A stretch of 64,000 bases of DNA from Lethocerus indicus (lineage: Eukaryota; Arthropoda; Insecta; Hemiptera; Belostomatidae), in assembly GCA_019843655.1 (NCBI GenBank), contig JACDQD010000001.1, positions 47,364,443 to 47,428,442 on the forward strand, in the 5' to 3' direction. Position numbers and translations under genes: made by a program. A model generated the notes under the pieces. That model saw only the letters and a program-made list of their open reading frames with translations, searched no databases and had not been told where the DNA came from. The stretch's first letter is position 1. Every line of letters begins with the position of its first letter. Of this stretch, positions 1-10,440 are shown piece by piece.

Positions 1-540
1 TTCTAAATTCTAGGCCACTTTTTCACTAGGCACAGGAAACAACTTATAGTTTAGTGGTTCAATCAACATTTTTTACCTCCTGAAAGGTGTTAGACCTGAA
101 ATATTTAGTACTGTTCAATTAGGAATTGAATAAACAATATTTTCCTTCATACATCAAGTAATATCTTGTATCTTGCAACATGCTCGCGAGCTCTTTGTGT
201 ATTGTGGTTCTGAAGTAAAATTTAAAATTGAATCATAGTTTCATTTATAAAATGTTTAAAGGATATTCTTATATATAATAGTGATTTTAGTTACTGTATA
301 GTCCTCGCGAAACCAATTTTTTAATTTTACATATAATTAATATACTAACATTTTATGATATTACCTTACATTTTCCTTACTTTGAAATGTACATTTATGG
401 CTGCCGAATACATTTTAATATGTTGTGAGTCTACGATGTACTATATGTATTCATATGCCAACCAGAATGGAGAATCAAATAAAAGAATTTATATATTCAT
501 AGAAGAATAAAGTATTTGTATTTACTGACAGGATGGTTCC
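1..540. other. Unassigned AT-rich DNA
   Basis: No gene, RNA or recognisable transposon is visible. The stretch is A+T-rich. Its last 40 bases carry one copy of the short 'AATAAAGTATTTGTA' motif that recurs near 15.98, 18.15 and 27.29 kb. Confidence 0.5.
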
Positions 541-574
541 TGTGTATTGAACCCCAACGTTATTACTGTCTGTA

Positions 575-690
575 CTGATTATGAAGAGAAACCGAAACCG
601 GTATTCCAAACCCTGGTGGATCGCCAATAGGGTACCTTAAGATTTGGAATACGTTCTGCGAGGGTTTGGAGTACCATGGTTTCTCTGGTT
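575..690 (+). repeat. Inverted-repeat copy of the GAAACCGG motif repeat
   Basis: A CTGATTATGAAGAG segment at 575-588 is followed by CCGAAACCGG at 592-601, in the same order as the motif copies near 47.6 and 56.4 kb. The next 15 bases (600-614) pair with 661-675 as an inverted repeat with one mismatch, and the flanking GAGAAACC extends both arms to about 587 and 685. The right arm read on the minus strand (ACTAAACCAG...AACCCTCGCAGA) matches the sequence downstream of the 56.4 kb copy. The repeat family is inferred by comparison within the window. The element class is not proven. Confidence 0.5.
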
Positions 691-706
691 TAGTCTCGTT
701 TGCTTT

Positions 707-985
707 CCTTTAATAATTCAATATACATTCATTGCAGTATATCTAGGTACATTTTGAGTAATTTTTTTTTATTTTTCAGGATTCATCATAATTATTTCCA
801 TCACTTATTCAATTTAATTAGTGCGCCTTTTTTTACCAAAAATACAGTTTAAAACACTTCTTTAAAATTCTTATGTCCTTTAATAATTCAAAACTATTCA
901 TTGCCGTATTGGTAGGTACATTTTGAGTAAGATTTTTTATTTTTCAGGACTAATCAAATTTATTTCCATCGCTTACTGAGTTTGA
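707..985 (+). repeat. Imperfect direct repeat, ~110 bp units 170 bp apart
   Basis: Two copies start with CCTTTAATAATTCA at 707 and 877. Both run through ATTCATTGC(a/c)GTAT, GTACATTTTGAGTAA and TTTTTATTTTTCAGGA to ATTTCCATC(a/g)CTTA. About 60 bp of AT-rich DNA separates them. This looks like local duplication. No coding content is seen. Confidence 0.75.
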
Positions 986-3479
986 CAGTGTGGTTTTGCG
1001 TTATAGGGTCTATTTAACCAAAGGATTCCTGCAATCAGGTGTCGGTTAAAGGGCAATGACAGTGCGGACGCGATAACATACGATAACCAACATGAGTTAC
1101 TCACCTCTTCGAGGTCTCTTTTTCGCTAGAAAGGCGCTAATAGACAATAGACAACGGCGGGCGGAATTGTAGAAGAAGAAATAAAAAACAATTGGCAAAA
1201 CAATATCCGGTGGGTCGACCACATAAATGTTTCGATTTCTCTTGTAACCCGATGCGAGCCAGAGGTCCGACCGACAGCTTCATAAGACAGGTGTACACGT
1301 GATAGGCCTCACACTTTATACCAACGTGCGCTATAAAATGAATGACATAACTTATTCATCCACCTAATTTTCCGTACGGGTTTCAAACGGGCTTCCCGTT
1401 TAGACTCCTACGGTGCTTTAAGAAAAATGAATTACCTCCGATTAGTTCAAAAATAAGTATGGGAATAGATTGGGGACTATGGAGCATGAACCAGTTTATA
1501 TATTATATATATATAAAATACTGCCGATTTTTAAATAATGCGTCATTTTATGATCCATCATTTACAATAAGAGATAGTACTTATATTGCCCTAACGGCAA
1601 TTGCGTTTATATTGTCCGCACATTGTATCTAGCTTAATATAACGCTCAATGACCCGCAATTTATAATTTGAGCGTGAAATCAACCTACCATATTAGTGGA
1701 CTATAAGACGAGGACCCAAATCGGAAAATGCAATTAACAAAGGAAACTTCTAATCCCCGCTGTGACTTGGATTGTTGGCGGTGAGTGAATCGCGAGATTA
1801 GAAACATAAATTTATTCCATCGGATACAGGGTAGCCCTGTGGGTAATGATCTCCTCCCCCCGCCCTCTCACTTCCGGTTAGGAATTCGATTGGGTATCCA
1901 TCGGCGGGAAAAAAGAAAATAGATCGGAAATTGGCCGCACTTAAACGTTTCCTTTTGGGACACGAAAATAATGACCTTTGAGCGGACCTAACTTCATAAA
2001 GAGCCTTATTTACCTGCACACAAGCTAAACCGGTTAATCTATTGTTAAGAATAATAAATAACAATAATAAACCCGGACATAAGCCATTATTAAACGTTAG
2101 TGTTAACCTTACATACACCTTACATATACAAAATGAAATAAAAAAGTATTAATGAAATAATATTTAAAATTAACGATTTCATACTTTGCCTAACCATGTC
2201 CTTTATTGGTAAATTTAATTAATGTAAACATTAAATTAAATAATTATTCAGTCCCAACAAATAGCATATTACATTTAATTCTCCGATTCGTCGGCGGCCG
2301 ACTACGTAAAGCGTGTTACGTAAGATCGCAAGGGTGATGTTATGATGGTATGTACTATATTTATCGCTCTTTCTCAAATTCCGAATTCGAACTCAACTTT
2401 CAAATTTCGTTGTTTCATTCTCTTCGTTCCCATCAGAATTATACTCTCCCCTCCACCCCGAACGCAACTGCGCCGACCGAATTTCACCTTCCGAGTTTCG
2501 AATTTTTCGGCATGCGCTTGTCTAGGGCCGAAGGTGATGATAATGACGAGATAGCCACACGGATGCCGGACCCCACGAGGCTCTTGAAACGGTTCCAGGA
2601 ACCTGACTAATCTCAAGGATCCGTTTTTCTGACTCGGTTTCTAAATATTTTTGTGACTTCAGCTCGAATCACTCCAAAATACCTGGAAACATTAACTCCT
2701 AACATCGTGTTGCATATATTTGCGGTAGCGACCTCCCCTGAATTAATTATGGGTTCATTGCCCGACAACGCCAGTAAATAAATTTACAGGATAAATTTTT
2801 CGATCGTCTAGAGTAGAATATGTGGAGTAGGAATAGGCGACGAATTTTTATTTAGAAACCGCTGTGCACTAACAAATTGATTCCATAGACCACAAATCTA
2901 AATGTTTTGCAGCCACATTTTATCCACATATTTGTATACAGATATAAATACATAGAAGTATCGTTACCGTCTATTCGTGAGGGCTGCATATACATGTAGA
3001 CAAATACTAGTCAACCGTTTCGGAACGCTCGTTTCGTGGTCCGCCAGGGTACGGAATAACGCAGTTTTCTCGGAGGGCGGCGATGAAACTGTTCCCGCTT
3101 TCCAGTAGCGTCGGGGAATTTTGTTCTCGGCGCTCCTCCGTCCCGTCGAAGGCAGAACAGCAGGTAGGGCGGCGGCAGTGGGCGTCCTTCGGACATGCTG
3201 GAGTAGCATGCTCGGATGTTTCTCGGTCGGCTGTCAGGGCCCCCTCCCCCTTTAAACAAGCATTGTTTAGTGCTTTGTTCGGCGTTTAGTGCCGACTCCG
3301 CTTCTTTGTCCACTCGGCATTCCTCTAGGTTTACGTCCCAGGCCCGAATATTTGGTGGATACTAAGGCCCGCAGAGTATACCGAGGGAAACCGTTTGAAA
3401 ACTTGCACTTTTAAATTTCACTTTTTCGTGTCTGTTTTTAAGGGAGAATGTATCTAATTCCCAAATGATTTATATGTAT
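986..3479. other. Unassigned intergenic DNA
   Basis: No supported gene. A short match to the start of repeat family C (CGCTAATAGACAATAGACAAC, near 1126-1156) is the only repeat seen. The open frames around 1.8-2.1, 2.35-2.6 and 2.96-3.3 kb overlap on both strands and show no recognisable domain. The 3.08-3.32 kb part is locally GC-rich. Confidence 0.45.
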
Positions 3480-3760
3480 ATATTCCGTGGGTATATATGT
3501 AAGTAATGCGGAACATTAATATTTTTAAAAATGTTCTTTTGACGGAGAATCCACCCATTGATGGTACTCCCGCTGCTGCCCTTACTAGATAGTGAGGAAG
3601 TCGGGTGGCCATATCCCCTTAAGACGGCACTGGGGCAATTATGCGGGTCATCTTCTGCATTTGTTGGTTCCTTTTGGCACGGGCGTGATTCTTCGGGAAG
3701 AGGTAGAAGCCACTGGGTGCCAGATCCAAAAATTATATCGTTCATTTCAGATTCGTTAAA
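3480..3760 (-). mobile_element. Jockey-type retrotransposon relic, lineage B 3' end
   Basis: On the minus strand this reads as the extreme C-terminus of a Jockey-like reverse transcriptase: RLKGIWPPDFLTI followed by stops. It aligns with RLKRKWPRYFTTI in the plus-strand copy near 54.6 kb. The sequence after it (GGGAGTACCATCAATGGGTG, then CTCCGTCAAAAG) is shared with the 4.37 and 54.7 kb copies and is taken as the lineage B 3' untranslated region. The coding part is full of stops and frame breaks, so the copy is long dead. 'RRLKRxxPxDL' as a Jockey terminus is family knowledge. The grouping into lineage B is my inference. Confidence 0.6.
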
Positions 3761-3879
3761 ATGTTTCACGATTTCACGTTTCAAAATGCTCACGAACGTT
3801 TCTTAGGTTCCAAACTGCTATCGGACCGTGGATTGGGCTCAAAGTACGTCCCTGAAGACTTTCAGGGTATTGGCTTCTA

Positions 3880-4330
3880 AAAGCGTAAAAAGAATTCGTT
3901 AAAATTAAAGACAAAGCCATATTGAAACCGACATGGACGTACGGTATGGGGTATGGGGTTCCACCAAGACATCCGACATCGTTCGCATCCGGAGATTCCG
4001 ATCGATAGTCCTTCGAACCATCGATGTTTGTTTGGCCTCCCCGGTATGTTTCTACTTGCACCATTCACCACGACCTCAACATACCGACCAATCCGGCTGA
4101 AAATCCGGTTCCTAAAGTTTCATTACCGTCTCGCACCTCTTCCTAATTAATTCATTGAATCCCTCTCCACCACCCTTTATCCCCCCACAACAGCTTAAAC
4201 GCCACTGGCCTAGAGATCTTCTATAGCCCAGACACGCGTCAAAAGTGCCATTGTTGGGTGGCAAAAACATGGTGGGTGGACAAAATTACATTTCAGGTTG
4301 ATACAAGTTGATTGTACAATAAATAAAAAC
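3880..4330 (+). mobile_element. Jockey-type retrotransposon relic, lineage A 3' end
   Basis: Frame-broken remnant of the C-terminal part of a Jockey ORF2 (reverse transcriptase). Pieces in order are AILKPTWTYGMG at 3916-3951 (family motif ILKPxWxYGIxLWG), WGSTKTSDIVRIRRFRS from 3954, PPRYVSTCTIHHDLNIPT at 4036-4089 (family motif APWYVtNxTiHxDLxIPT) and LKRHWPRDLL followed by the native TAG stop at 4224-4226. The sequence after the stop, including AAAGTGCCATTGTTGGGTGG and GTTGATTGTACAATAAATAA, recurs near 26.65, 35.3 and 55.95 kb. It is the 3' untranslated region, ending in an A-rich tail by 4330. At least two frameshifts separate the pieces, so it is not functional. It is 5'-truncated, as is usual for non-LTR elements. 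Confidence 0.82.
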
Positions 4331-4344
4331 AGAAAAAATATTAA

Positions 4345-4490
4345 GGGAGGGCAGGACCGGGAGTACCATCGACGGGTGGATTCTTCATCAAAAGTACGTT
4401 CGTGTTATCAAATCGCACTATCGCAAAATCAATTTTAAAATAACATTTTAAAAATTGTAGTCGCGACTTGAAATAAAAATGTAAAAACAA
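4345..4490 (+). mobile_element. Lineage B Jockey 3' untranslated region
   Basis: GGACCGGGAGTACCATCGAC, a CATCAAAAGTACGTT stretch, ATCGCACTATCGC and TTGTAGTCGCGACTTGAAAT match the 3' end of the 54.4-54.8 kb copy and end in an A-rich tail. Only non-coding sequence remains. It follows the lineage A copy directly, so two retroelement tails lie in tandem. Confidence 0.6.
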
Positions 4491-4499
4491 AATTAAGGC

Positions 4500-4660
4500 G
4501 TCGAAATTTTGTAATTTCTAAGTACCTTACCCGTTCTCTTTCCCGTCTTCCTCCGGTGCTGAGCCCAGACCGGTTTCGGCGTCTCGCCATCGCCAGCGCA
4601 TTCCTCGGGTTAATACAGTGACTGGGCATTGTCACTAGGCACTCACTACCTTACTGTCAC
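4500..4660 (-). repeat. GATGGCGAG/GAAACCGG motif repeat, type 2
   Basis: Minus-strand core at 4570-4596: CTGGCGA, then a GGCG-AGA-CGCC hairpin, then GAAACCGG. The upstream part (CTAGTGACAATGC...GAGGAATGCG) and downstream GTCTGGGC are shared with the copy at 5050-5195. The order resembles a minimal hammerhead ribozyme core (CUGAnGA, stem II, GAAA), but this copy has G for the core A and an extra U before the stem. Ribozyme activity is not claimed. Confidence 0.55.
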
Positions 4661-4789
4661 ACAAAACTACCGACTGTTTGAAACATAAAATCTATAGTTA
4701 CGCTTCGATTTTTACGTCTATTTTTTTATTTCATCATCCTGGAAATGTTGTCCCAGAGATCTGTTTCTCAAAAATGATTAGAAAAAGAA

Positions 4790-4930
4790 TTAGATTCATT
4801 GCGCGACCAGGATTTCGGGGCGGTTTTAGAATAGACACCTCGGATGGATCCCCACAACTCGATTCCGTAGGCTAGGTTCGGTTACAAAATACGGTTGTAA
4901 ATTATCAATTTGGGTGTAAAGCGATTTTAG
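4790..4930 (-). mobile_element. Jockey reverse-transcriptase fragment
   Basis: Minus-strand reading gives LAYGIELWGS, the Jockey-family WxYGIxLWG motif, around 4845-4875. The flanking sequence aligns with the minus-strand copies near 18.5 and 35.08 kb. It is short and frame-broken, and lies between two copies of the type 2 motif repeat that share its orientation. Confidence 0.6.
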
Positions 4931-5049
4931 GTAGCAATTTGGAACTATGTTTCGTTTCTGTCTTCTATCTCAGTCTGACCATGAAATACCGACTTCCCGC
5001 CGCAGTCGGTCGAAATATATTTGTCGAAATTGAGGCGTCGACATTTTGT

Positions 5050-5195
5050 ATCCTCGGAGTGCGTTACCCGTCGGATATTCTCCCCCAGGTCGTTCGGTCC
5101 TCGGCCCAGACCGGTTTCGGCGTCTCGCCATCGTCAGCGCATTCCTCCCGTATAATAGCGTTGTCACTACACTCTGGATTCGGGCGGAACCAAAA
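5050..5195 (-). repeat. GATGGCGAG/GAAACCGG motif repeat, type 2
   Basis: Core at 5111-5137 on the minus strand: CTGACGA, U, GGCG-AGA-CGCC, GAAACCGG. This is the best-preserved copy in the window. The four-base-pair G/C stem is intact and all invariant CUGAnGA and GAAA positions are present. Upstream TAGTGACAACGC and downstream GTCTGGGCCGAGGACCG align with the 4.57 kb copy about 540 bp away. Confidence 0.6.
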
Positions 5196-5334
5196 TCGGT
5201 TAAACTTCGAACATAATAATTTAACTTCTGGCGCCAATAAGTAGCACTGAAAACACTGTTACTCACACAGAAGTATTTATTTGATCGACGAATTTAATAC
5301 TTTTTAAACCTATTTACATACATTCCGATTGGCG

Positions 5335-5415
5335 TTTTGAAACTTTAAAGTTGAGATCGAAAATTTCGCAAATGCCACCCGGAAAGGAGAATGAACTGAA
5401 AAAAGAAAGTAAAAA
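5335..5415 (+). repeat. Family D repeat fragment
   Basis: AAAGTTGAGATCGAAAA then GCAAATGCCACCCGGAAAGG and an A-rich tail. It matches the end of the longer family D copies at 15.67-15.90 and 39.90-40.17 kb (GATGCCAACGAGACGTGGGA and similar). The consistent A-rich end suggests a retroposed element. The class is unknown. Confidence 0.45.
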
Positions 5416-5864
5416 CAAAAAATAAAAATATCGAAAACGTTCCAGTCCGTTTAAATCGAAGAAATTCGAACAATGATTTCTGTGGGACGGATATCGGGGT
5501 AGGATATTTCGGGAGGCCGACGGGGAAAGGTCAGGTTGGGGGGGACCTTGGCGAAAACCCGTTTCCCTTTCCAGGGGCCGCCCCGCCACTTATCGCCAAC
5601 ACTCCAATCCCACACTCAGAACATACAACATACAACATACATACCTATATGTACTCAGTAGAATCGAGACTCTTCCCATAACCAAGGAAACCCAAATCGA
5701 ACAAGAGCGAATGAGTTCAAGATTTAAGGTTAAGTCCGGTCATTTACGCTTCTGAAAGAAAAAATTGACCTCACGATATTTTATAATGCTGAATCTTTTC
5801 ATCCAAATCAGTTTATCTTTGAACAAAATAATTTAATATATAACTTCAGCGCAATTCGGGATGA

Positions 5865-5867
<3 letters not shown>

Positions 5868-5939
<72 letters not shown>

Positions 5940-5993
5940 TATATATATATACACACACATATATATATATATATATACACACATAAAATATGT
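5868..5993. repeat. (AT)n/(CA)n microsatellite
   Basis: About 65 bp of uninterrupted AT dinucleotides followed by alternating short CA and TA runs. Confidence 0.98.
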
Positions 5994-6002
5994 TTTTCCT
6001 TT

Positions 6003-6180
6003 TTCCAGATACGATATAATCAGCAACATTGATGTTCAAGTAGCACAAGTGACAAACAGATGAGGAATCCACTGGCTTCAAATCCAGTAATTTTTAAAAA
6101 TTGTATTTATCCTTCCGGTATGTTTAAATCACGTGGCCACTTTCCTAAGGAACGTTCGGAGTGTCGGGAGTATGTAGGGT
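6003..6180 (+). repeat. Dispersed repeat family C
   Basis: CAACATTGATGTTCAAGTAG, then CCACTGGCTTC, TCCGGTATGTTTAAATCACG and AAGGAACGTTCGGAGTGTCG. The same succession occurs at 49.29, 55.28 and 61.35 kb on the plus strand and at 9.54 kb on the minus strand. No coding sequence is seen. It may be the 3' tail of a retroelement or a non-autonomous element. Confidence 0.65.
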
Positions 6181-6189
6181 ACGGTCGGT

Positions 6190-7380
6190 CCCTGTAAATT
6201 CTATATGGGTTAACGGGGTTTGAGATATTCGTCTATCTTGGGGGTACCGGGAAGACTTGTAGTCTTCCGTCGTATCGCCGCTCGCGCACAGACCCGGTCG
6301 CCAGATGTAGGCATAATTCCATTCTTTTCCGGGAGGCGGTAATGAAGTCTACAGTTCAAATAATTAAAACAAGAATTTAAGAGAATCGGAGACCCAGAGA
6401 TTGCAGTTTTTTCGACTCGCTTAAAATCGGAGACCATAACTAGCAAACGATCGATGGTATGATAATGCTCGTTTCCCTTAAGACAGTTCTCAACCCGTCG
6501 GTCGCAAAATGTCGCAACATTTACATTACGATTCGTCACATCAGCAAAATAATAATTAAATAATTATATGTTCGCAGCAATAAGATAAACTGTATAAAGG
6601 GTCATTAGAAAGGTTGAGAACCACTGCCTTAAGATAACGGGGGTCTTAAATGAATATATTTTTATTTCGTTAACGTTTTATTGTTTTTTCCTTAATTTGA
6701 ATTGCCGTACATCCGGAGAAACCCGATTTTGAATTGGAGTGCAGCTGCAGATGGGTCGGTTTTAAATAGTCGGCCGGTTAAGAAAGAGAGCGGCTAAAAC
6801 TCCTTTATTTTCTCTGATATAGCATCCGGTTGACCGGCCGAAGGACAACCTCCCATTGGCGGCCCCAATACTATCGAACGCTATCGATAACCGTGAGTTG
6901 AGCCCGACAATAACGCTCCCGGTTTTTAGCGATACCGTTCGGTCCACCGCCAGACGAAACGCCGTCACTCCGTCATATACCTCCGCGGCCTTTATTCTAC
7001 CACTCGTAAATGAAGTCCACCGACACATCCAGAGATTAGTTAGCCAGCCCGCTCTCACGCCAGATTCGTTGCGGAGGTGAAAATCTAGATATAGTCGGCT
7101 GATTTAAATAACTTATTGCATATAAAATATGCAATAGTAGTTATTTATTAATACCCCAATACCCGCGGTTATTTCCGCGCTAGCGATACAGAAGAGCCAA
7201 ACGGTATCGCCCGCAGATTTTAGCCGGTATACCAAATCGGAGATTAGGAGTCACGTGAGAAGGTGCTTTTGAAAAGTTTCCCTTGCGTAAGAAAAAAGGT
7301 TATTCATCCTGCACTTATGTATCACGGCACTGACGAGGAAAACTGTCCTTAACGAAGATATCGAGGGAGGACAGACGAAA
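6190..7380. other. Unassigned intergenic DNA
   Basis: No supported gene. A GC-richer patch at 6.76-7.08 kb holds overlapping frames of 98 codons (minus) and 74 codons (plus), neither with a known domain. Near 6609 there is AAAGGTTGAGAACCACTG, which resembles the terminal repeat of some hAT transposons, but no partner end was found. Confidence 0.4.
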
Positions 7381-7384
7381 GAGG

Positions 7385-7470
7385 GACGGGAAATACATTT
7401 TTTTGGAGCTCAATATCAAAGCGGAAGCTTCACCGATGCCAGACCTGTGAAGGAACTAAAATAAAAAGTT
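7385..7470 (+). repeat. Family D repeat fragment
   Basis: GGAAATACATT, CTCAATATCAAAG and CACCGATGCCAGACCTGTGA align with the family D copy near 40.1 kb, ending in an AAAATAAAAAG tail. Confidence 0.4.
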
Positions 7471-7856
7471 CTACGAACGTGATCAACACAAATTTTCAGA
7501 ACGCCGGAAAAATATCGGTTGGTCCCGCGTTTTGGACCCGACTGAGGACGTCCCGTAATTATGAGAGGCCCCGGTTGAAAGCGAGACGGGGACGACAGAA
7601 AAAAACACCTAACCGCCCGCGTCGGGTTCAATGATTCGCTTTTAAAACTTTATTTCGAACGAGAGATAGCCGTATAATGCCCCATGCCCTTCCGCTTTGA
7701 TTGCGTTCCTTCCTTCTTTAGTAAATCTCCCACGAGCCCCATTACGAGGGGCATATGTCCCCCTGCGGGACGTATACTTATAATAGTTTGCGCATCTGTC
7801 GATAAAATAAATGGCATTATGAAAACGATCAAGCAACTCCCCAAGAGCGACTTCTT

Positions 7857-7890
7857 AAGAGTATTATTATATATATATATAATACTCTTT
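7857..7890. repeat. Perfect AT palindrome (hairpin)
   Basis: Arms AAGAGTATTAT and ATAATACTCTT flank a TA dinucleotide run. It could extrude as a cruciform or form a hairpin in RNA. No functional claim is made. Confidence 0.8.
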
Positions 7891-7917
7891 TTCTGGGTGA
7901 CATTTGAAGGTTTCTGA

Positions 7918-8719
7918 ATGATATTTATGAATGTATTATAAATTGAGAAGATGTCCTGGTTACCGCTATACGATGAAGCCGCGAGATTTACAATTACAAT
8001 TAAAAATAGTCTTTCTTTATTTTCGGGCCGAAGATACGTATATTAAATTATTGTGTTCAAATGTTAACCAATGGAGTATTTACTTCAGCATCTTAGTCGC
8101 ATTATAAACCATTCGAGTGGTTTTTGGAATTAATTTTTGGTATTGGCTCTTAGCCGAGTAGGGCCCGGTTATCGCGGTAGAGGAATTGAATGCGGCAATA
8201 GAACGATACCTTATCCGGCCTTCGAATTGTTGCCTGTATTTTCGTCGTAATTGCAAACGATTTTCCCCGTCGGAAATTACGCTCCCGGACGACGTAAGGC
8301 GGTCATGAAACGAAGCACCTTCCTAGTGTTCATTAGCGTTAATTCCCATTAGATAATATAAATTGAAAAGCGCTTCTTTTAATTAAAAGAAAACAATTAC
8401 GCATAGCAAAAAGCGATATAAATTTAAATGCAATGCGATTTTTTAATACTGCAGATTCATACCCCATGTGTTCATCACAAACACATATGAAATGTATACT
8501 GAAAATTACTATTCTAAGGCATTAATAAGATTTCAATTGATTTACTCATTCGATTCTGTTTATCGTATGCTACACTTTCGCCTGTCAGCAATCCGAATCC
8601 TGCCTTTTTTAGAATTTAAGAACATTTATGTGTGAATACAATAAATGTCTATCTATAATCCTAGCTATTAAACATACGTTTATTAAAATACGTTCGCAGT
8701 CTGAAAATTGGATTCAGTG
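7918..8719. other. Unassigned AT-rich DNA
   Basis: No gene or repeat was recognised. The AT-rich repeat shared with 37.4 kb begins at the right edge. Confidence 0.4.
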
Positions 8720-9060
8720 TTTTTACTTTCAATTAGTATGTCGGAGGGAATCCTGCTTCCACTCGCGTCCTAATATGGGATCAAAATTATCATTTGTATG
8801 TCTATAATTAATCGAATACGTAATGACTGATGTACTGTCTGCGAAGAATAAATTAAATTACAACTGGGTAGAAAATAAAATATTGGAACTTACTTTACAC
8901 GTATCGCATAAATCATAATCTTAACTTTTAAAACTTTTTTCTGTATTCAGGAATTACAGTTCTATTGCTACACTAATTGAAGATTGTTTTTACTCACTCA
9001 TGACTCATACATTGCGTTTTCTATTGATAAATCATAGATAGGATATTTATCTTATGTACA
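8720..9060 (+). repeat. AT-rich dispersed repeat shared with 37.4-37.8 kb
   Basis: CTGCTTCCACTCGCGTCCTA, TATCATTTGTATGTCT, ACTGATGTACTGTCTGCGAA and TGTATTCAGGAATTACAG align in the same order with 37.44-37.80 kb. Sites that are CG here are often TG or CA in the other copy (CTCGCG against CTTG, CTGCGAAG against CTGTGAAG). No open frame of note. Confidence 0.6.
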
Positions 9061-9539
9061 CATATCTTTTAAATGATAGGACAATAGATAGCATTGAAAT
9101 TTCGGCCTAAATTACCCCACCCTCCGGACCGAGGCACAATCAAAAGTATTCGCTAAGCATTGGCGATAAGTCCCTGAGTCACGCCCGAGGAATGTGTGAC
9201 CGTTCCTGCCACTCGGGCTGACTCCAAGAAATTTCAACTACCTCCAACATTTGTCTGCCGCGTTTTCACGGCAAAACGCGAAATTTTAAACCCTGAACCG
9301 TCCTATAGCAACGGGGGTGGAAGTTTCCCGCCAATTCCACAATGGATGGGGAACTCGATGGCGAAAATAAAATGAATTTCGCTCTGAAACTGGCCTCGAA
9401 TCCGGAACAGGAGTCGAAATCTGGGAAAGCGCGTTCGAAAGAAAATTAGGCAAATTAACGTGTTCAACGCGTTAATTGACGCGCGATTCAATCCCCAGAA
9501 ATATAACAAAATTTACTCCAGAATATCCTTCATCATAAT

Positions 9540-9655
9540 TCAACGGTCCAAACCCTATTATCTCCAGATATCTCGAATGTTTCTGATAGACGCCTGAAAA
9601 GGAAGTGGCCGTGATATAAACATACCAGAAAAATAAATAAAAAACATTTTAGAAA
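9540..9655 (-). repeat. Dispersed repeat family C
   Basis: Read on the minus strand: TTTATTTATTTTTCTGGTAT, then TCACGGCCACTTCC and TTTTCAGGCGTCT. It is very close to the copies at 49.4 and 61.5 kb, and is the only minus-strand copy. Confidence 0.7.
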
Positions 9656-10440
9656 AAGGGGAGAAAGGTAGAGGGTTCCCTTATCCCTCAATGTCGCTTA
9701 TTGTATTTACAGTTGTGACAATAAAACAGTGAAAATCACTTCAATCTGTACTTAATGTAGAAGAGCTTCTAAAAGTATACAAATTACTTAAGCCGTACGC
9801 TTGAAAATTAATTTTAGTTTTTTGAAATTAATTTATCAATTATTTATCGGTACCACCCGACTATAAAGCTTATTTTAAATTTAGAGCATTCCCTATTTTA
9901 TTTTAACTAAAGAAAACTGACCAGCCTCCATAACCAGTTGGGGGAAACTCTTCTTCCGCCATAGTCAACTGGTTCCTGTACCTAACCAGCATGGTGTTAA
10001 ACATTCAATTAGTTGGTAAAACATTAGGAAAAAAGCTTAAAAATTAAAATTCGGCCAGCGACCTTACTTTTACTACTCTAGCACTGGCCGACTTTGATGT
10101 CGCCCGAGGCACAATTATATCCCCTGCATCGCTCGTTCGCAAAATTTGTTCGTAGCAATTTTTCTTGCCTTCCAGAGGTTTTTCCCCTTTCTCTACTGTG
10201 TTTTGAATGCCGAGGTGATTTTGTGTGGGTTTATTTCGTCCCGGCGGATACACTCTCCTATCGAGAACAAGTAACTAGTTCGAATAGTGTCACTATTTGT
10301 ATAATTCCATTCTGTTACTTCGCGAATGAGAAGTTCAGGCCGCTATATTCGGAATATTACTTTGATCGGGTAAGCTGGATTTTTTAGCGATTGTTTGTAT
10401 ATTTGGTTTTGGTATTTTAAGTACCTTAAAGGTACGATGA
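9656..10440. other. Unassigned intergenic DNA
   Basis: No supported gene or repeat. The 97-codon plus frame at 10094-10387 overlaps a 69-codon minus frame and shows no known domain. Confidence 0.4.

Noticed and set aside
6606..6625. hAT-like terminal sequence (GGTTGAGAACCACTG)
   Set aside because: Only one end is visible, and no matching opposite terminus or 8 bp target duplication was found.
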